A DNA stretch of 64,000 nucleotides from Pseudomonadota bacterium (GTDB lineage: Bacteria; Pseudomonadota; Gammaproteobacteria; Burkholderiales; Rhodocyclaceae): the NCBI GenBank assembly GCA_029776255.1, contig JAKOTN010000033.1, positions 1 through 64,000 on the forward strand, in the 5' to 3' direction. This document shows positions 1 to 9,150 of this stretch, piece by piece. Position numbers and translations under genes: made by a program. Each line of letters starts with the position of its first letter. The first letter of the stretch is position 1. The notes under the pieces were generated by a model. It was not told the origin of the DNA. It ran no database searches and saw only the letters and a program-made list of their open reading frames with translations.

Positions 1-182
1 GCCTGTTCCAACTCGCGCAGGCGCTTGACTTCATTGGCGTCCATCGCCCCGAATCGCTTGCGCCACGTGTAGATGCTCTGCTCGCTGACGCCATGTTTCT
101 TCGCCACTTCGCCGATCGGTCCTTTGTCGGCCTCCCGCAAAATCGTGACGATCTGCGCCTCTGTAAATCGACTCTTCCTCAT
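1..182 (-). CDS. IS3-family transposase OrfA (N-terminal part)
   Basis: The minus strand from ATG at 182 encodes about 60 residues starting MRKSRFTEAQIV and containing GEVAKKHGVS and IYTWRKRF. This is the helix-turn-helix N-terminus of IS3-family OrfA, which binds the element's ends and is normally fused to the OrfB integrase by programmed frameshifting. The gene is cut by the window edge. A longer open frame over 31-222 in another register is only its shadow. Family assignment is from the motif; the subgroup is not determined. Confidence 0.85.
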   Translation of the reverse strand, partial: MRKSRFTEAQIVTILREADKGPIGEVAKKHGVSEQSIYTWRKRFGAMDANEVKRLRELEQ

Positions 183-249
183 GACTTCCTTTCTTCAAGG
201 AAGCCATCTTCTCAAGTTTCAACTGGTCCGAAAATACCCGGGCAGGTCA
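1..249 (-). mobile_element. IS3-family insertion sequence, orfA end (runs off window)
   Basis: This is the orfA-side end of an IS3-family element; the rest lies before base 1. It contains the start of a typical OrfA, and its outer tip read on the minus strand is TGACCTGCC (bases 249-241). IS3-family elements normally end in 5'-TG. The adjoining LysR gene loses its family-like sequence exactly here, which places the boundary at about 249/250. The second end and the target duplication cannot be seen. Confidence 0.8.
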
Positions 250-1078
250 GCACATAGCGGTGGCTGGCGAGCAACGCGTAAATGCCGAGTTCCGGCATCG
301 GATAGTCGCCAAGGATCGGGCGCACCGCACCGGCCTGCACGGCAGCGGCACAAAGAAAAGTCGGTTGCGCGACAATGCCGAGACCGCGAACGGCGGCGTC
401 GAGCAGCACCTCGCCGTTGTTGGCGCGCAGCCGCCCGCTCACCGGGAAGAGGAGTGTTTTACCGTCCACCTCGAAGGACCAGCCGCCCCGCTGGCCAGGC
501 AGATAGAGCAGACACTCGTGCGCGGCGAGATCGCCGGGATGACGAGGTTCGCCGCGACGCCGCAGATAGTCGGGCGATGCGAGCACCGTCAGACGGCTCG
601 AACCGATGCGCCGGGAGACATCGAGAGGCTCAAGGCGTCGGGCGATGCGAATCGCCAGATCGAACCCCTCCTCGACCAGCTTGACGCGGCGCTCGGTAAA
701 ATCGATTTCAAAGAGGACTTCCGGGTAAGTCGCGCTGAATTCGGTCAGCAGCGGCGACAAATGGCGTAACCCGAAGCTGAGCGGTACGCTGAGACGGATC
801 AACCCGCGCGGCTGGCGTCCATCGTCGCCCAAACCGTTTTCGGCGGCGTCGACCAGCACGAGGATTTCACGGCAGCTTTCGAGATACGCACTGCCGGCGG
901 ACGTGAGGCGCAAACTGCGCGTGCTGCGGGCGATCAACTGCACACCGAGATGCGCTTCCAGATCCGCGAGTTGCCGTGTGACCAGCGAACGGTCGACGTT
1001 CATTTGCCGGGCCACGGCGGCCAGACTACCCAATTCGGCGACACGTACATACGTGCGCATCGTGTCGAGACGATCCAT
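212..1078 (-). CDS. LysR-family transcriptional regulator, C-terminus replaced by IS sequence
   Basis: This encodes a LysR-type regulator: an N-terminal winged helix-turn-helix (VAELGSLAAVARQMNVDRS) followed by a periplasmic-binding-protein-like effector domain. The ATG at 1078 is chosen because GAGGTGG lies just upstream on the minus strand; an in-frame ATG exists at 1099. The native sequence ends at ...HRYV (about base 251). The last 12 residues (LTCPGIFGPVET) are translated from the IS end, so perhaps 15-20 native residues are lost. It is divergent from the dioxygenase gene, the usual position of a local regulator. Whether the truncated protein works is unknown. Confidence 0.85.
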   Translation of the reverse strand: MDRLDTMRTYVRVAELGSLAAVARQMNVDRSLVTRQLADLEAHLGVQLIARSTRSLRLTSAGSAYLESCREILVLVDAAENGLGDDGRQPRGLIRLSVPLSFGLRHLSPLLTEFSATYPEVLFEIDFTERRVKLVEEGFDLAIRIARRLEPLDVSRRIGSSRLTVLASPDYLRRRGEPRHPGDLAAHECLLYLPGQRGGWSFEVDGKTLLFPVSGRLRANNGEVLLDAAVRGLGIVAQPTFLCAAAVQAGAVRPILGDYPMPELGIYALLASHRYVLTCPGIFGPVET

Positions 1079-1252
1079 CGCCACCACCTCGCGTGTCAAT
1101 CCGTTGCAATTTTTGCAACGAACAATTGTCGATCATGGGCTATTTTCATCGCAACGCGCGCTTTACATTGCAGCCGTCGCCCGCATCGCCGAGAAAGACC
1201 GCCCCACAGTTTCACGCACGGCATGCCGAGAACAAAAACCGCTTTCTTTTCG

Positions 1253-2128
1253 ATGGACGATCAACCGATGTCAGCAAGCGCTTCCACCCGAATCGATTCC
1301 GAATGTCCTGCCCGCCTTCCCGCCGGTTTTCCCGCGCTTTTCGTCGCGCACGGCGCGCCGACCATGGCCTTGCAGCCCGGCGCCGCCGGCGCGGCGCTGA
1401 TACAGGCGGTGGCCGGCTTGCCAAAACCGCGAGCGATCATCGTCGTCAGCGCGCATTGGCAAACAACGCACCCGACGATAGGCTGCGCGCCGGCATTCGA
1501 CACCCGTCACGATTTCCAGGGCTTCCCGCCGGCGCTGTACGACCTCCGCTACCCCGCGCGCTCCGACCCGGCGGTCGCCGACCGCGTTTACCAATTGCTG
1601 CGCCGAAACGGCTTCACGGCGCGAATCGACCGGGTTCGCGGCCTGGACCACGGCGCCTGGACACCACTGCGTCTGCTGTTTCCCGCCGCCGATATTCCGG
1701 TCGTCGCGCTGTCGCTGCAAAACGCCGGTGGTCCCGACCACCATTTCCGGCTTGGGCAGGCGCTGGCGCCGCTGCTCGCCGACGACATCCTGTTGCTGGC
1801 GTCCGGCAACGTCACCCACAATCTGGGCGACTTCCACCGCTCCCTGGTTGAAGGCGCCACGACACCGGCTTACGTTCGCCAGTTCGCCGACTGGTTATGG
1901 CACGCGCTCGACGCCGGCGATCTCGCCGCCCTGCTCGATTATCGCCGTCAAGCGCCGCATGCGGCACGCGCGCACCCCAGCGATGAACACCTGCTGCCCC
2001 TGTACGTCGCGCTTGGCGCCGCCTGCGGTCAAGATGGCGATTACCGCGCCGAGCGCCTGTACGCCGGCGTCGATTTCGCTATCCTGGCGATGGACGGTTT
2101 CGCTTTCCGGCCCGCCACCGCCCGTTGA
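1253..2128 (+). CDS. DODA-type extradiol aromatic ring-opening dioxygenase (LigB family)
   Basis: The 291-residue product belongs to the 4,5-DOPA dioxygenase extradiol / YgiD group of LigB-like metal-dependent dioxygenases. Visible family motifs are FVAHGAP near the N-terminus, VVSAHWQT, GLDHGAW and GNVTHNLGDF; the histidines in these are the expected metal and substrate ligands. Most relatives are about 260 residues and begin close to the FPALF motif, so the start is uncertain: ATG at 1253 or 1268 is likely. It is divergent from the LysR gene, a common pairing. The natural substrate cannot be read from the sequence. Confidence 0.85.
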   Translation: MDDQPMSASASTRIDSECPARLPAGFPALFVAHGAPTMALQPGAAGAALIQAVAGLPKPRAIIVVSAHWQTTHPTIGCAPAFDTRHDFQGFPPALYDLRYPARSDPAVADRVYQLLRRNGFTARIDRVRGLDHGAWTPLRLLFPAADIPVVALSLQNAGGPDHHFRLGQALAPLLADDILLLASGNVTHNLGDFHRSLVEGATTPAYVRQFADWLWHALDAGDLAALLDYRRQAPHAARAHPSDEHLLPLYVALGAACGQDGDYRAERLYAGVDFAILAMDGFAFRPATAR

Positions 2129-2238
2129 GCGATACCGATCCACGCGGAAATCGCCATGGAAAACTCGGCGACACGCGCGCCGTAAAAAATAAAAAACCCA
2201 GAAACAACCGCTTATTAATTATCCGACAAGGAGCCAAC

Positions 2239-2826
2239 ATGCCAGCATTGAGCAACGCGGTACTCGAACAACTGTTCACCAACGCACGCACGCACAACGC
2301 GTTCAAACCCGACGCCATTCCCGACGCAACGCTGCGCCAGCTTTACGAACTCATGAAATGGGGGCCAACCTCGATGAACTGCCAGCCGGCGCGACTGGTT
2401 TTCGTCGGCACACCGGCCGGCAAGGCACTGCTCGCGCCAGCGTTGGCGCCAAGTAACCTGGACAAAACCATGGCGGCCCCGATGACGGTGATCGTCGCCA
2501 GCGACAGCCGCTTTTACGACCGACTACCCACACTGTTCCCGGCTTATGACGCCAGGCCGATGTTCGCCGGCAACGCGGAACTCGCCGCCAGTACAGCCTT
2601 CCGCAACAGTTCTCTCCAAGGCGCCTACCTGATTCTGGCCGCGCGCGCCTTGGGGCTTGATTGCGGGCCGATGTCCGGCTTCGACGCCGAGAAAATCAAC
2701 GCCGCCTTTTTCCCGGATGGACGTTACCAGGTCAATTTCCTGTGCAACCTCGGCATCGGCGACGCCAGCGCGCTATACCCGCGCGGCCCGCGACTCGCTT
2801 TCGACGAGGCGTGCCGTATCGTCTGA
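2239..2826 (+). CDS. Nitroreductase-family oxidoreductase, RutE/malonic-semialdehyde-reductase-like
   Basis: The 195-residue protein matches the RutE-like branch of the FMN-dependent nitroreductase family. Visible features are the N-terminal THNAF and MKWGPTSMNCQPAR (FMN-binding arginine/serine region), the central SLQGAYLILAARALGLDCGPMSGF and the C-terminal NLGIGD. An AAGGAG ribosome site precedes the ATG at 2239. In the pyrimidine-utilisation pathway RutE reduces malonic semialdehyde to 3-hydroxypropionate, but no other rut gene is nearby, so the substrate here is open; a general NAD(P)H-dependent reductase is equally possible. Confidence 0.85.
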   Translation: MPALSNAVLEQLFTNARTHNAFKPDAIPDATLRQLYELMKWGPTSMNCQPARLVFVGTPAGKALLAPALAPSNLDKTMAAPMTVIVASDSRFYDRLPTLFPAYDARPMFAGNAELAASTAFRNSSLQGAYLILAARALGLDCGPMSGFDAEKINAAFFPDGRYQVNFLCNLGIGDASALYPRGPRLAFDEACRIV

Positions 2827-2868
2827 CCGGCAGACGCGGCCACCCGTCGGCCGTGAGAAGCGCATAAA

Positions 2869-2894
2869 AAAACGGCGCCCTCAGGCGCCGTTTT
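2869..2894. terminator. Bidirectional intrinsic terminator
   Basis: A perfect 11-bp stem (AAAACGGCGCC / GGCGCCGTTTT) with the four-base loop CTCA lies between the convergent nitroreductase and OmpA-lipoprotein genes. A-runs on one side and T-runs on the other allow it to work on both strands. Confidence 0.85.
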
Positions 2895-2911
2895 CGCTCT
2901 CGACCGATTGC

Positions 2912-3583
2912 TCAGGACGCCGGCGGACGAACAAAGATTTCGACCCGGCGGTTCTGCGCGCGACCGGCGTCGGTCGCATTGGTGGCCACCGGTTCATCCT
3001 GGCCGCGACCGGATTGCTGGAGACGCGAGGGATCGACGCCGCGGCTGACCAGGTAATTCGAAACGGAGCGGGCGCGATCCGCCGAAAGCTTGCGGTTCCC
3101 TTCCGGCGTGCCGGTGCTGTCGGTATGGCCGGTAACGGTGGCCGTCAAACCGCAGTATTCCTTGATCGTATCGGCCACCGAGTCCAGCGTGCTGCCAAAC
3201 TCGGAACTGATGTCGGCGCTGCCCGAACGGAACATCACCGAACCGGGAATGTTGAGTTTGACCGAACCATCGTTCTGCTCGGTCATGCCGATCATCGAAT
3301 TGAATTGCGAACCGGCCAGACCGCCGGCAAGCGCGCCCAACAACAAACCGTTGCGCGCGCCCACCGACGAGCGGTTGGCGACCTTGCCGCCAACGACGGC
3401 GCCCAGCACGCCGCCGGCAACGGCACCAATGGCCGCATTGGTGGTGTTGCTGTTTCTTGAGCTTTCACCGCCCAACGGCTTGCAGCCTCCCGGCCCGGCT
3501 TCCGGCCGCGACGGCGCGGTGTTGCAGCCGGCCATGGCCAGAGCGGTAATGGCGATAACGGCGGATCGATGCAGTTTATTCAT
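2912..3583 (-). CDS. OmpA-family lipoprotein with glycine-zipper segment
   Basis: The 223-residue product has a lipoprotein signal peptide with Cys20 in LAMAGC. A glycine-zipper-like hydrophobic stretch follows (IGAVAGGVLGAVVGGKVA and LLLGALAGGLAG). The C-terminal OmpA-like peptidoglycan-binding domain is marked by TGHTDSTG and RAQNRRVEIFV. It is probably anchored in the outer membrane and binds peptidoglycan non-covalently. It is convergent with the nitroreductase gene and divergent from the TIR gene; nothing ties it functionally to either. Confidence 0.9.
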   Translation of the reverse strand: MNKLHRSAVIAITALAMAGCNTAPSRPEAGPGGCKPLGGESSRNSNTTNAAIGAVAGGVLGAVVGGKVANRSSVGARNGLLLGALAGGLAGSQFNSMIGMTEQNDGSVKLNIPGSVMFRSGSADISSEFGSTLDSVADTIKEYCGLTATVTGHTDSTGTPEGNRKLSADRARSVSNYLVSRGVDPSRLQQSGRGQDEPVATNATDAGRAQNRRVEIFVRPPAS

Positions 3584-3823
3584 TGAGTCATCCTCTTCAA
3601 AAACACGTCAGGAGCGGCGCCGACAACCGTCGGCGAGAACCGTGAAACAGCAACACACGCATTGTTTTAGCCTGTTCCTGTCGCCGGAGTCAAGTCGAAA
3701 ATACGCGCCGCCAAGGCGGTATTCGATCGCTGGCGTCGCCCGGCGGCAATTTTCGGGTTAGTCTGCCGGTTGGCGAGCCTCTCGCCACTGTTCGAACGCG
3801 CGGCATCCGACAGCAGGAGAACC

Positions 3824-5011
3824 ATGTCCGACATCTTTCTTTCCTACCGCCGGCGAGACAGCCAGAGCGCCACCGGCCGTCTCGGCGACCGCCTGAGCGC
3901 GCATTTCGGCTCGGCACGCGTCTTTCTGGATCGCGACTCCATCGTCGTCGGCGACGATTTCGCCGAAGCCATCCGGCGCGCCATCGGCTTATCGGTCGTC
4001 GTGCTGGTGATCATCGGGCCGGATTGGCTCGACGCCCGCCAAGCCAGCGGTCAACGCCGCCTGGACGACGCCGCCGATTTCGTGCGCCTGGAAATCGAAT
4101 CGGCGCTCGCCAGTGGCGTGCCGCTCATTCCGGTGCTGGTGGAAGGCGCGACGATGCCTGCGGCAAACCAACTGCCGCCATCGCTGGCCGAGTTCGCCCG
4201 CTGCCAGGCGACGGAATTGTCGGAAACACGCTGGAATTACGACGTCGACCGCCTGATAGGCATGCTGCACGCGCGCTTCGCCATTGAATCCGAGCAGCCG
4301 CTGCCCGGTTCCATCGGCATGGGCGACGGACACATCGGCCTGTTCGCCAGGCTGGCGCTCGATCTGCTTGAACTGGCCGCTCATCCGACCCGCCTGATCG
4401 CCAGGCAGCAAACCGGACATGCCCTCGACCACGTGCGCGCGTTCACCTTTCTGCTCACCGCGCTGACCTTGGGCAACTTGAGCTTTTTGCTGGGCATCGG
4501 CACCGGGTCGTTGCTGGAATGGACCGCCGCCGGACTCATCCTCGGCGTACTGACGCTCACGCTGCTGGTCGCGGTGCTGACCCTGGCATGGCGTGCCGTC
4601 GGTGTGCGCGTCGAATTCCGGCAGGTCACACTGATCGGTGCGTACATCTACGCCGGCCACTGGATCGGTTTCTCCGCTGGCGCCCTGCTGGCGGTGATGG
4701 GTGTGCAATTGGTGGCGCCGGACGCCTTTACCGATTATTTATCGATCATTCGGAGCGATGCCCCGTTCCCGCAACGCCTGAACGAAGCACGGGCGCTAAT
4801 GGAGTCCACGCTGCACGGCGCGGCGGCGGCGATGTTCTTCCTGAGTTGCCTGGCATGGGCGGCGACGACGGCGTGGACCGTTGTCGCCTGGGCGGCTTTC
4901 CGTCACGGTTTCGGTTGCAGTCGCCTGAAAAGCGCTCTGGCAACCGGCCTCTGGTTACTGCTGCTGTTTGGTATCGCACAACTGGCGGCGCAGGCAGGCC
5001 GCCAGCTATAG
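3824..5011 (+). CDS. TIR-domain protein with C-terminal multi-pass membrane region
   Basis: The 395-residue product starts with a bacterial TIR domain (residues 1-150): DIFLSYRR, VFLDRDSIVVGDDF, VVVLVIIGPDW and FVRLEIESAL. Glu90 in the last motif aligns with the catalytic glutamate of NAD-hydrolysing TIR domains such as SARM1. Residues about 205-392 contain around five hydrophobic segments, giving a membrane part of unrecognised family (superficially Yip1-like). The ATG at 3824 has CAGGAGA just upstream. It stands alone: the flanking genes are an OmpA lipoprotein and a cobalamin adenosyltransferase. Known TIR NADases act in anti-phage defence or as effectors; a role here is inference. Confidence 0.85.
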   Translation: MSDIFLSYRRRDSQSATGRLGDRLSAHFGSARVFLDRDSIVVGDDFAEAIRRAIGLSVVVLVIIGPDWLDARQASGQRRLDDAADFVRLEIESALASGVPLIPVLVEGATMPAANQLPPSLAEFARCQATELSETRWNYDVDRLIGMLHARFAIESEQPLPGSIGMGDGHIGLFARLALDLLELAAHPTRLIARQQTGHALDHVRAFTFLLTALTLGNLSFLLGIGTGSLLEWTAAGLILGVLTLTLLVAVLTLAWRAVGVRVEFRQVTLIGAYIYAGHWIGFSAGALLAVMGVQLVAPDAFTDYLSIIRSDAPFPQRLNEARALMESTLHGAAAAMFFLSCLAWAATTAWTVVAWAAFRHGFGCSRLKSALATGLWLLLLFGIAQLAAQAGRQL

Positions 5012-5013
5012 CC

Positions 5014-5574
5014 TCAAGCGCCGTCGCGACGGCTGCCGTGCACCCATAACACATCGTCACGTCCAGCGGCCTTGTTCAGCGCGCGTGCCAGCACGAACAA
5101 CAAATCCGACAACCTGTTCAGATACTTGCGAGCGAAATCGGACACCGTTTCCGTGTTCGCCAGATGGACGACATGGCGCTCGGCGCGTCGACAGACCGTC
5201 CGCGCCAGATGCGCAACCGCGGCTGCCCGACAGCCACCGGGCAGAATGAAATCCTTGAGCGGACTGAGCGCGGCATTGAATTCCCCGACCAGGGACTCGA
5301 GATGAACGACTTGCGTCTCGCTGATCATGCTCGTCCCCGGGATGCACAGTTCGCCGCCCAGATCGAAAAGATCGTGCTGGATGCCGGTCAAGGCCCGCCG
5401 GACGGCGTCCGGCATTTCCTCGGTCAGCAACAGACCGATCGTCGAATTGAGTTCATCGACCTGCCCCATGGTTTCGATCCGCAGACAATCCTTGGCGACC
5501 CGCGAACCGTCGCCAAGGCCGGTGGTCCCGGCATCGCCGGTACGGGTAACGATTTTTGAAAGACGATTGCCCAT
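5014..5574 (-). CDS. Cob(I)alamin adenosyltransferase, PduO type
   Basis: This 186-residue protein is an ATP:cob(I)alamin adenosyltransferase of the PduO/EutT-unrelated trimeric family. It transfers the adenosyl group of ATP to reduced cobalamin to give coenzyme B12. The N-terminal nucleotide-binding motif TRTGDAGTTGLGDG and the C-terminal RRAERHVV and NRLSDLLFVLAR motifs are intact. ATG at 5574 (MGNRLSKI) is chosen over the upstream in-frame ATG at 5646 because family members start here. It ends two bases from the TIR gene's stop, on the opposite strand. Confidence 0.93.
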   Translation of the reverse strand: MGNRLSKIVTRTGDAGTTGLGDGSRVAKDCLRIETMGQVDELNSTIGLLLTEEMPDAVRRALTGIQHDLFDLGGELCIPGTSMISETQVVHLESLVGEFNAALSPLKDFILPGGCRAAAVAHLARTVCRRAERHVVHLANTETVSDFARKYLNRLSDLLFVLARALNKAAGRDDVLWVHGSRRDGA

Positions 5575-5670
5575 GTGTGATGTCCTGACAAGAATGAAGC
5601 CGATGATAGCCGGGGATGTCTGTGCGCCACCGAGCGGCGTCGCCACCGTCGCGGCGACGCCGGCCAGATC

Positions 5671-7422
5671 TCAGGTCGCGGCGAAAGTACGGCAGAAACG
5701 AAGTTCCTCGGGATACGGAAAAAAATCGTCGACATAGCCAGCCCGGATTTTTTCCTGGGTTCCCTGCCAAAACGACACCTTCAACAAATCGCGATGGTAT
5801 TTGAGAAAGGCGGAACGCACTTTCGGCGAGCCAAGAAGAAAACTGGCGAATTCTTCCGGAAAAACATCGTGCTTGCCGACCGAATACCACGGTTCGCCGG
5901 ACATCTCCATTTCTGGATACGGCGCTTCGGGAATGACCCGGAAGTTGGTGTCGGTCATGTACTCGATTTCGTCATAGTCGTAAAAAACGACGCGGTTATA
6001 GCGCGTGACGCCAAAATTCTTCCACAACATGTCTCCAGGGAAAATATTGGCGCTGGCCAGTTCGCGAATGGCGCTACCGTATTCGAACACCGCGTGATCG
6101 ATCTGTTCCGGCGTCGCCGAATCGAGATAAAGGTTGAGCGGCGTCAGGCGGCGCTCGATGTACAGGTGTTTGATCACCAGATCGTCGCCATCTTCTTCCA
6201 CCAGCGACGGCGCCAATCGGTGCAGGGCGTCGATCAGCTCCGCCGAGAAGCGCTGCTTCGGCAAAGCGACATGCGAGAACTCCAGGGTGTCGGCCATCCG
6301 GCCCACGCGGTCCACCTGCTTCACCAACAAGTACTTGCGCTTGACGGTGGCGCGATCCATTTCCTTGGAGGCGCCGAAAACGTCCTTGATCATCTTGAAC
6401 ACATACGGATACGACGGCAGCGTGAACACCAGCATCACCAGCCCGGCGATACCCGGCGCGATGATGAACTGGTCCTCGGAATGGCGAAGGTGATGCTTGA
6501 GATCGCGGAAAAACAGCGTCTTGCCCTGCTTGCCAAGTCCGAGCATGGTGTAGATCTCGGAAGCGGGCTTGTTCGGCATGATGCTTTGCAAAAACTTCAC
6601 ATAGGCCGACGGCACCTCCATGTCCACCATGAAATACGCTCGCGACAGTGAAAACAGCACACTGATCAACCAACGATCAAGCAGGATGGTATCGACCGTC
6701 AGCGCTCCCGTCGGGGTATGCAGCACCGGAATGGCGAAAGGCATTTCGTCGTGACCGTTGATCGCCTTGCCGAAAATGTAGGCGCCCTTGTTGCGATAGA
6801 AGGCGGAATGCAGCACTTGAATCTGCGCGTTGGCTTCCGCTTTCGGCCATTCCCCCAGACGCTTCAAGGCGGTGCGCAAGATGAAATCGATGTCCCGGTC
6901 GAGGTCCGCGAAAGGACGTTGCCAATCGAAATCGAGAATGATCTGCCGAATCGCGTCGCGCAGACCGCCATTCGCCGGGTAATAGCTCCGATAGGTGGGC
7001 GGGTACGATTGAATGTATTCGGTCGATACCGCCGGCCGGGCAAAAATGTAATCGTTGTTGAAGTAAGTGCGATGCAGAATTTTGGAGCAGACAGTGTTGA
7101 AAAAGGTCTCGGCAAGCTCGGGTTGCTTGTGATTGATCAACAATCCGATGTAGTAAAGCTTCAGTTGTTGCCAAGTGACATCATCGAGTTGCGCCGCGTT
7201 GAAATTGGCGCACAGCAATTCCGCCGTCTCACTGACGCGATCGTCGTAGGATCGAATACGTCTGCGCACGGCCGCATGTACGCCTTTCCAGTCCGCACTT
7301 TCGAAAAGCAATTTGGCGTCCTGACCATAACGTCTGATCAGTCGATAATGTCGATTGAAGCCATCGATCATCGCCACAGCGATACGCTGCGCCGAGGGGT
7401 TTTCAACGGTCGAAATATCCAT
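5671..7422 (-). CDS. aceK: Isocitrate dehydrogenase kinase/phosphatase
   Basis: The 583-residue protein is full-length AceK, a bifunctional enzyme that phosphorylates isocitrate dehydrogenase on an active-site serine and removes the phosphate again. This sets the split between the TCA cycle and the glyoxylate shunt. The family-wide signatures are present throughout, including the N-terminal IDGFNRHYR and the C-terminal GDMLWKNFGVTRYNRVVFYDYDE, which carries catalytic residues of the kinase fold. It is divergent from its substrate gene icd, with a shared 317-bp upstream region. Confidence 0.97.
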   Translation of the reverse strand: MDISTVENPSAQRIAVAMIDGFNRHYRLIRRYGQDAKLLFESADWKGVHAAVRRRIRSYDDRVSETAELLCANFNAAQLDDVTWQQLKLYYIGLLINHKQPELAETFFNTVCSKILHRTYFNNDYIFARPAVSTEYIQSYPPTYRSYYPANGGLRDAIRQIILDFDWQRPFADLDRDIDFILRTALKRLGEWPKAEANAQIQVLHSAFYRNKGAYIFGKAINGHDEMPFAIPVLHTPTGALTVDTILLDRWLISVLFSLSRAYFMVDMEVPSAYVKFLQSIMPNKPASEIYTMLGLGKQGKTLFFRDLKHHLRHSEDQFIIAPGIAGLVMLVFTLPSYPYVFKMIKDVFGASKEMDRATVKRKYLLVKQVDRVGRMADTLEFSHVALPKQRFSAELIDALHRLAPSLVEEDGDDLVIKHLYIERRLTPLNLYLDSATPEQIDHAVFEYGSAIRELASANIFPGDMLWKNFGVTRYNRVVFYDYDEIEYMTDTNFRVIPEAPYPEMEMSGEPWYSVGKHDVFPEEFASFLLGSPKVRSAFLKYHRDLLKVSFWQGTQEKIRAGYVDDFFPYPEELRFCRTFAAT

Positions 7423-7739
7423 GATGGACGGGGCATGCCTGTTTTGGTGGATTGGGCAATGATTTTAGCATTTGCCGCCCTTGCGACACGCCGACCGACG
7501 ATGTCGCGAACCGCCTTCTCGCCAATGGAAAGCGCCCGGGATAGTCCTGAATGTGCTGGTAGAGCGCGGGTATTTCAGACATAATTATCTGTGGTGGCGC
7601 AGAGAATTTGCTTCGGACAGATCCCTCGTGCCCACGTACACAGCACCGCCCGATCCGTAGGCACCGCGCTGGAACACGGCGCCGCCGGACGCCGGTGCTG
7701 GCACCCGAATCGGATACCACCACACTACATGGAGTTGGC
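7423..7739. promoter_or_regulatory. Divergent aceK/icd intergenic region
   Basis: This 317-bp stretch separates the divergent aceK and icd starts and must hold the promoters of both. A short open frame on the minus strand crosses it but shows no family features. GGAG at 7731-7734 is the icd ribosome site. I could not assign a convincing sigma-70 promoter or operator by eye. Confidence 0.5.
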
Positions 7740-8969
7740 ATGAGCGAAAGTCTGATCAAAGTCCCGCAAGGCGGCCAGAAAATTGTTCCCGGGCAAGCTT
7801 TCCCCGACAACCCGATTATTCCGTTCATCGAAGGCGACGGCATCGGCATCGACATCACACCGGTGATGATCAAGGTCGTCGACGCGGCCGTGGCCAAGGC
7901 TTACGGCGGGGCGAAGAAAATTCACTGGATGGAAGTTTACGCCGGCGAGAAATCAACCCAGATGTACGGTTCGGACGTGTGGCTGTCAAAGGAAACGCTC
8001 GACACGCTCAAGGAATACTCCGTTTCGATCAAGGGTCCGATGACCACGCCGGTCGGCGGCGGCATCCGCTCCCTGAATGTCGCCTTGCGTCAGGAACTCG
8101 ATCTTTACCAGTGCGTGCGCCCGATTCAGTACTTCCGGGGCGTTCCCTCGCCGCTCAAGGACCCTTCCAAAACCAATATGGTGATCTTCCGCGAGAACAC
8201 CGAGGACATTTACGCCGGCATCGAGTGGGAGTCCGGCTCCGAAGGTTGCCAGAAAGTCATCAAGTTCCTGCGTGACGAAATGGGCGTCAAGAAAATCCGC
8301 TTCCCGGAATCGTCCGGCATCGGCATCAAGCCGATTTCCAAGGAGGGCACCGAGCGCCTGGTGCGCGCGGCCATCAAATACGCCATCGCCAACAAGCGCA
8401 AGTCGGTCACCATCGTGCACAAAGGCAACATCATGAAGTTCACGGAAGGCAGTTTCCGTGACTGGTCTTACGGCCTGGCCAAAAACGAGTTCGGTGGCGT
8501 GGAAATCGACGGCGGACCGTGGCTCAAGCTGCCGAACGGCATCGTGATCAAGGATTCGATCGCCGACGCCTTCCTGCAGCAGATCCTGCTGCGCCCGGCG
8601 GAATACGACGTGATCTGCACCACCAACCTGAACGGCGACTACATTTCCGACGCACTGGCGGCGCAGGTCGGCGGCATCGGCATCGCCCCGGGCGCCAACA
8701 TCTCCGACCAGTATGCGTGCTTCGAAGCCACGCACGGCACCGCGCCGAAATACGCCGGTCTCGACAAGGTCAATCCCGGCTCGCTGATCCTCTCGGCCGA
8801 AATGATGCTGCGTCATCTGGGCTGGATCGAAGCCGCCGACTTGATCATCAAGGCCATGGAAGCCGCCATCGGCGACAAGGTCGTGACCTACGACTTCGCC
8901 CGCCTGATGGAGGGCGCCACCGAGGTTTCGTGCTCGGCCTTCGGCGATGCCATGATCGAACGGATGTAA
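7740..8969 (+). CDS. icd: NADP-dependent isocitrate dehydrogenase
   Basis: The 409-residue product is the homodimeric NADP-type enzyme that oxidatively decarboxylates isocitrate to 2-oxoglutarate. The substrate loop [13 protein letters not shown] is intact, and Ser111 in it corresponds to the serine phosphorylated by AceK in E. coli (Ser113). NADP-binding [11 protein letters not shown] and the metal ligands around LNGDYISD are present. ATG at 7740 has GGAG at 7731-7734; an in-frame extension to 7608 has no family similarity. The kinase gene aceK is its divergent neighbour. Confidence 0.97.
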   Translation: MSESLIKVPQGGQKIVPGQAFPDNPIIPFIEGDGIGIDITPVMIKVVDAAVAKAYGGAKKIHWMEVYAGEKSTQMYGSDVWLSKETLDTLKEYSVSIKGPMTTPVGGGIRSLNVALRQELDLYQCVRPIQYFRGVPSPLKDPSKTNMVIFRENTEDIYAGIEWESGSEGCQKVIKFLRDEMGVKKIRFPESSGIGIKPISKEGTERLVRAAIKYAIANKRKSVTIVHKGNIMKFTEGSFRDWSYGLAKNEFGGVEIDGGPWLKLPNGIVIKDSIADAFLQQILLRPAEYDVICTTNLNGDYISDALAAQVGGIGIAPGANISDQYACFEATHGTAPKYAGLDKVNPGSLILSAEMMLRHLGWIEAADLIIKAMEAAIGDKVVTYDFARLMEGATEVSCSAFGDAMIERM

Positions 8970-8999
8970 GCCGCCTGCCGTGCCGCTGGCAAACTGACG

Positions 9000-9025
9000 A
9001 CAAGGCCCCCGCAAGGGGGCTTTGT
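9000..9025 (+). terminator. Terminator-like hairpin after icd
   Basis: An 11-bp stem (bases 9000-9010 with 9015-9025, one G-T pair) and GCAA tetraloop lies 30 bases after the icd stop. The following T-run is short (GCTTT), so termination may be imperfect. Confidence 0.7.
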
Positions 9026-9150
9026 GCTTTGGCAACGGTTGGCGGACGATCTGACCGCCACTCAGGCGATCGGTAATGCCCGCTCGCGGTGAGACCGCGC
9101 CATCCCTGGCTTGAACAATGCACATGCACTTCTGAATTTCTGAATACCTC

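Noticed and set aside
31-222. 63-codon minus-strand frame at the window start
   Set aside because: Wrong register; the real OrfA frame starts at 182 and runs off the edge.
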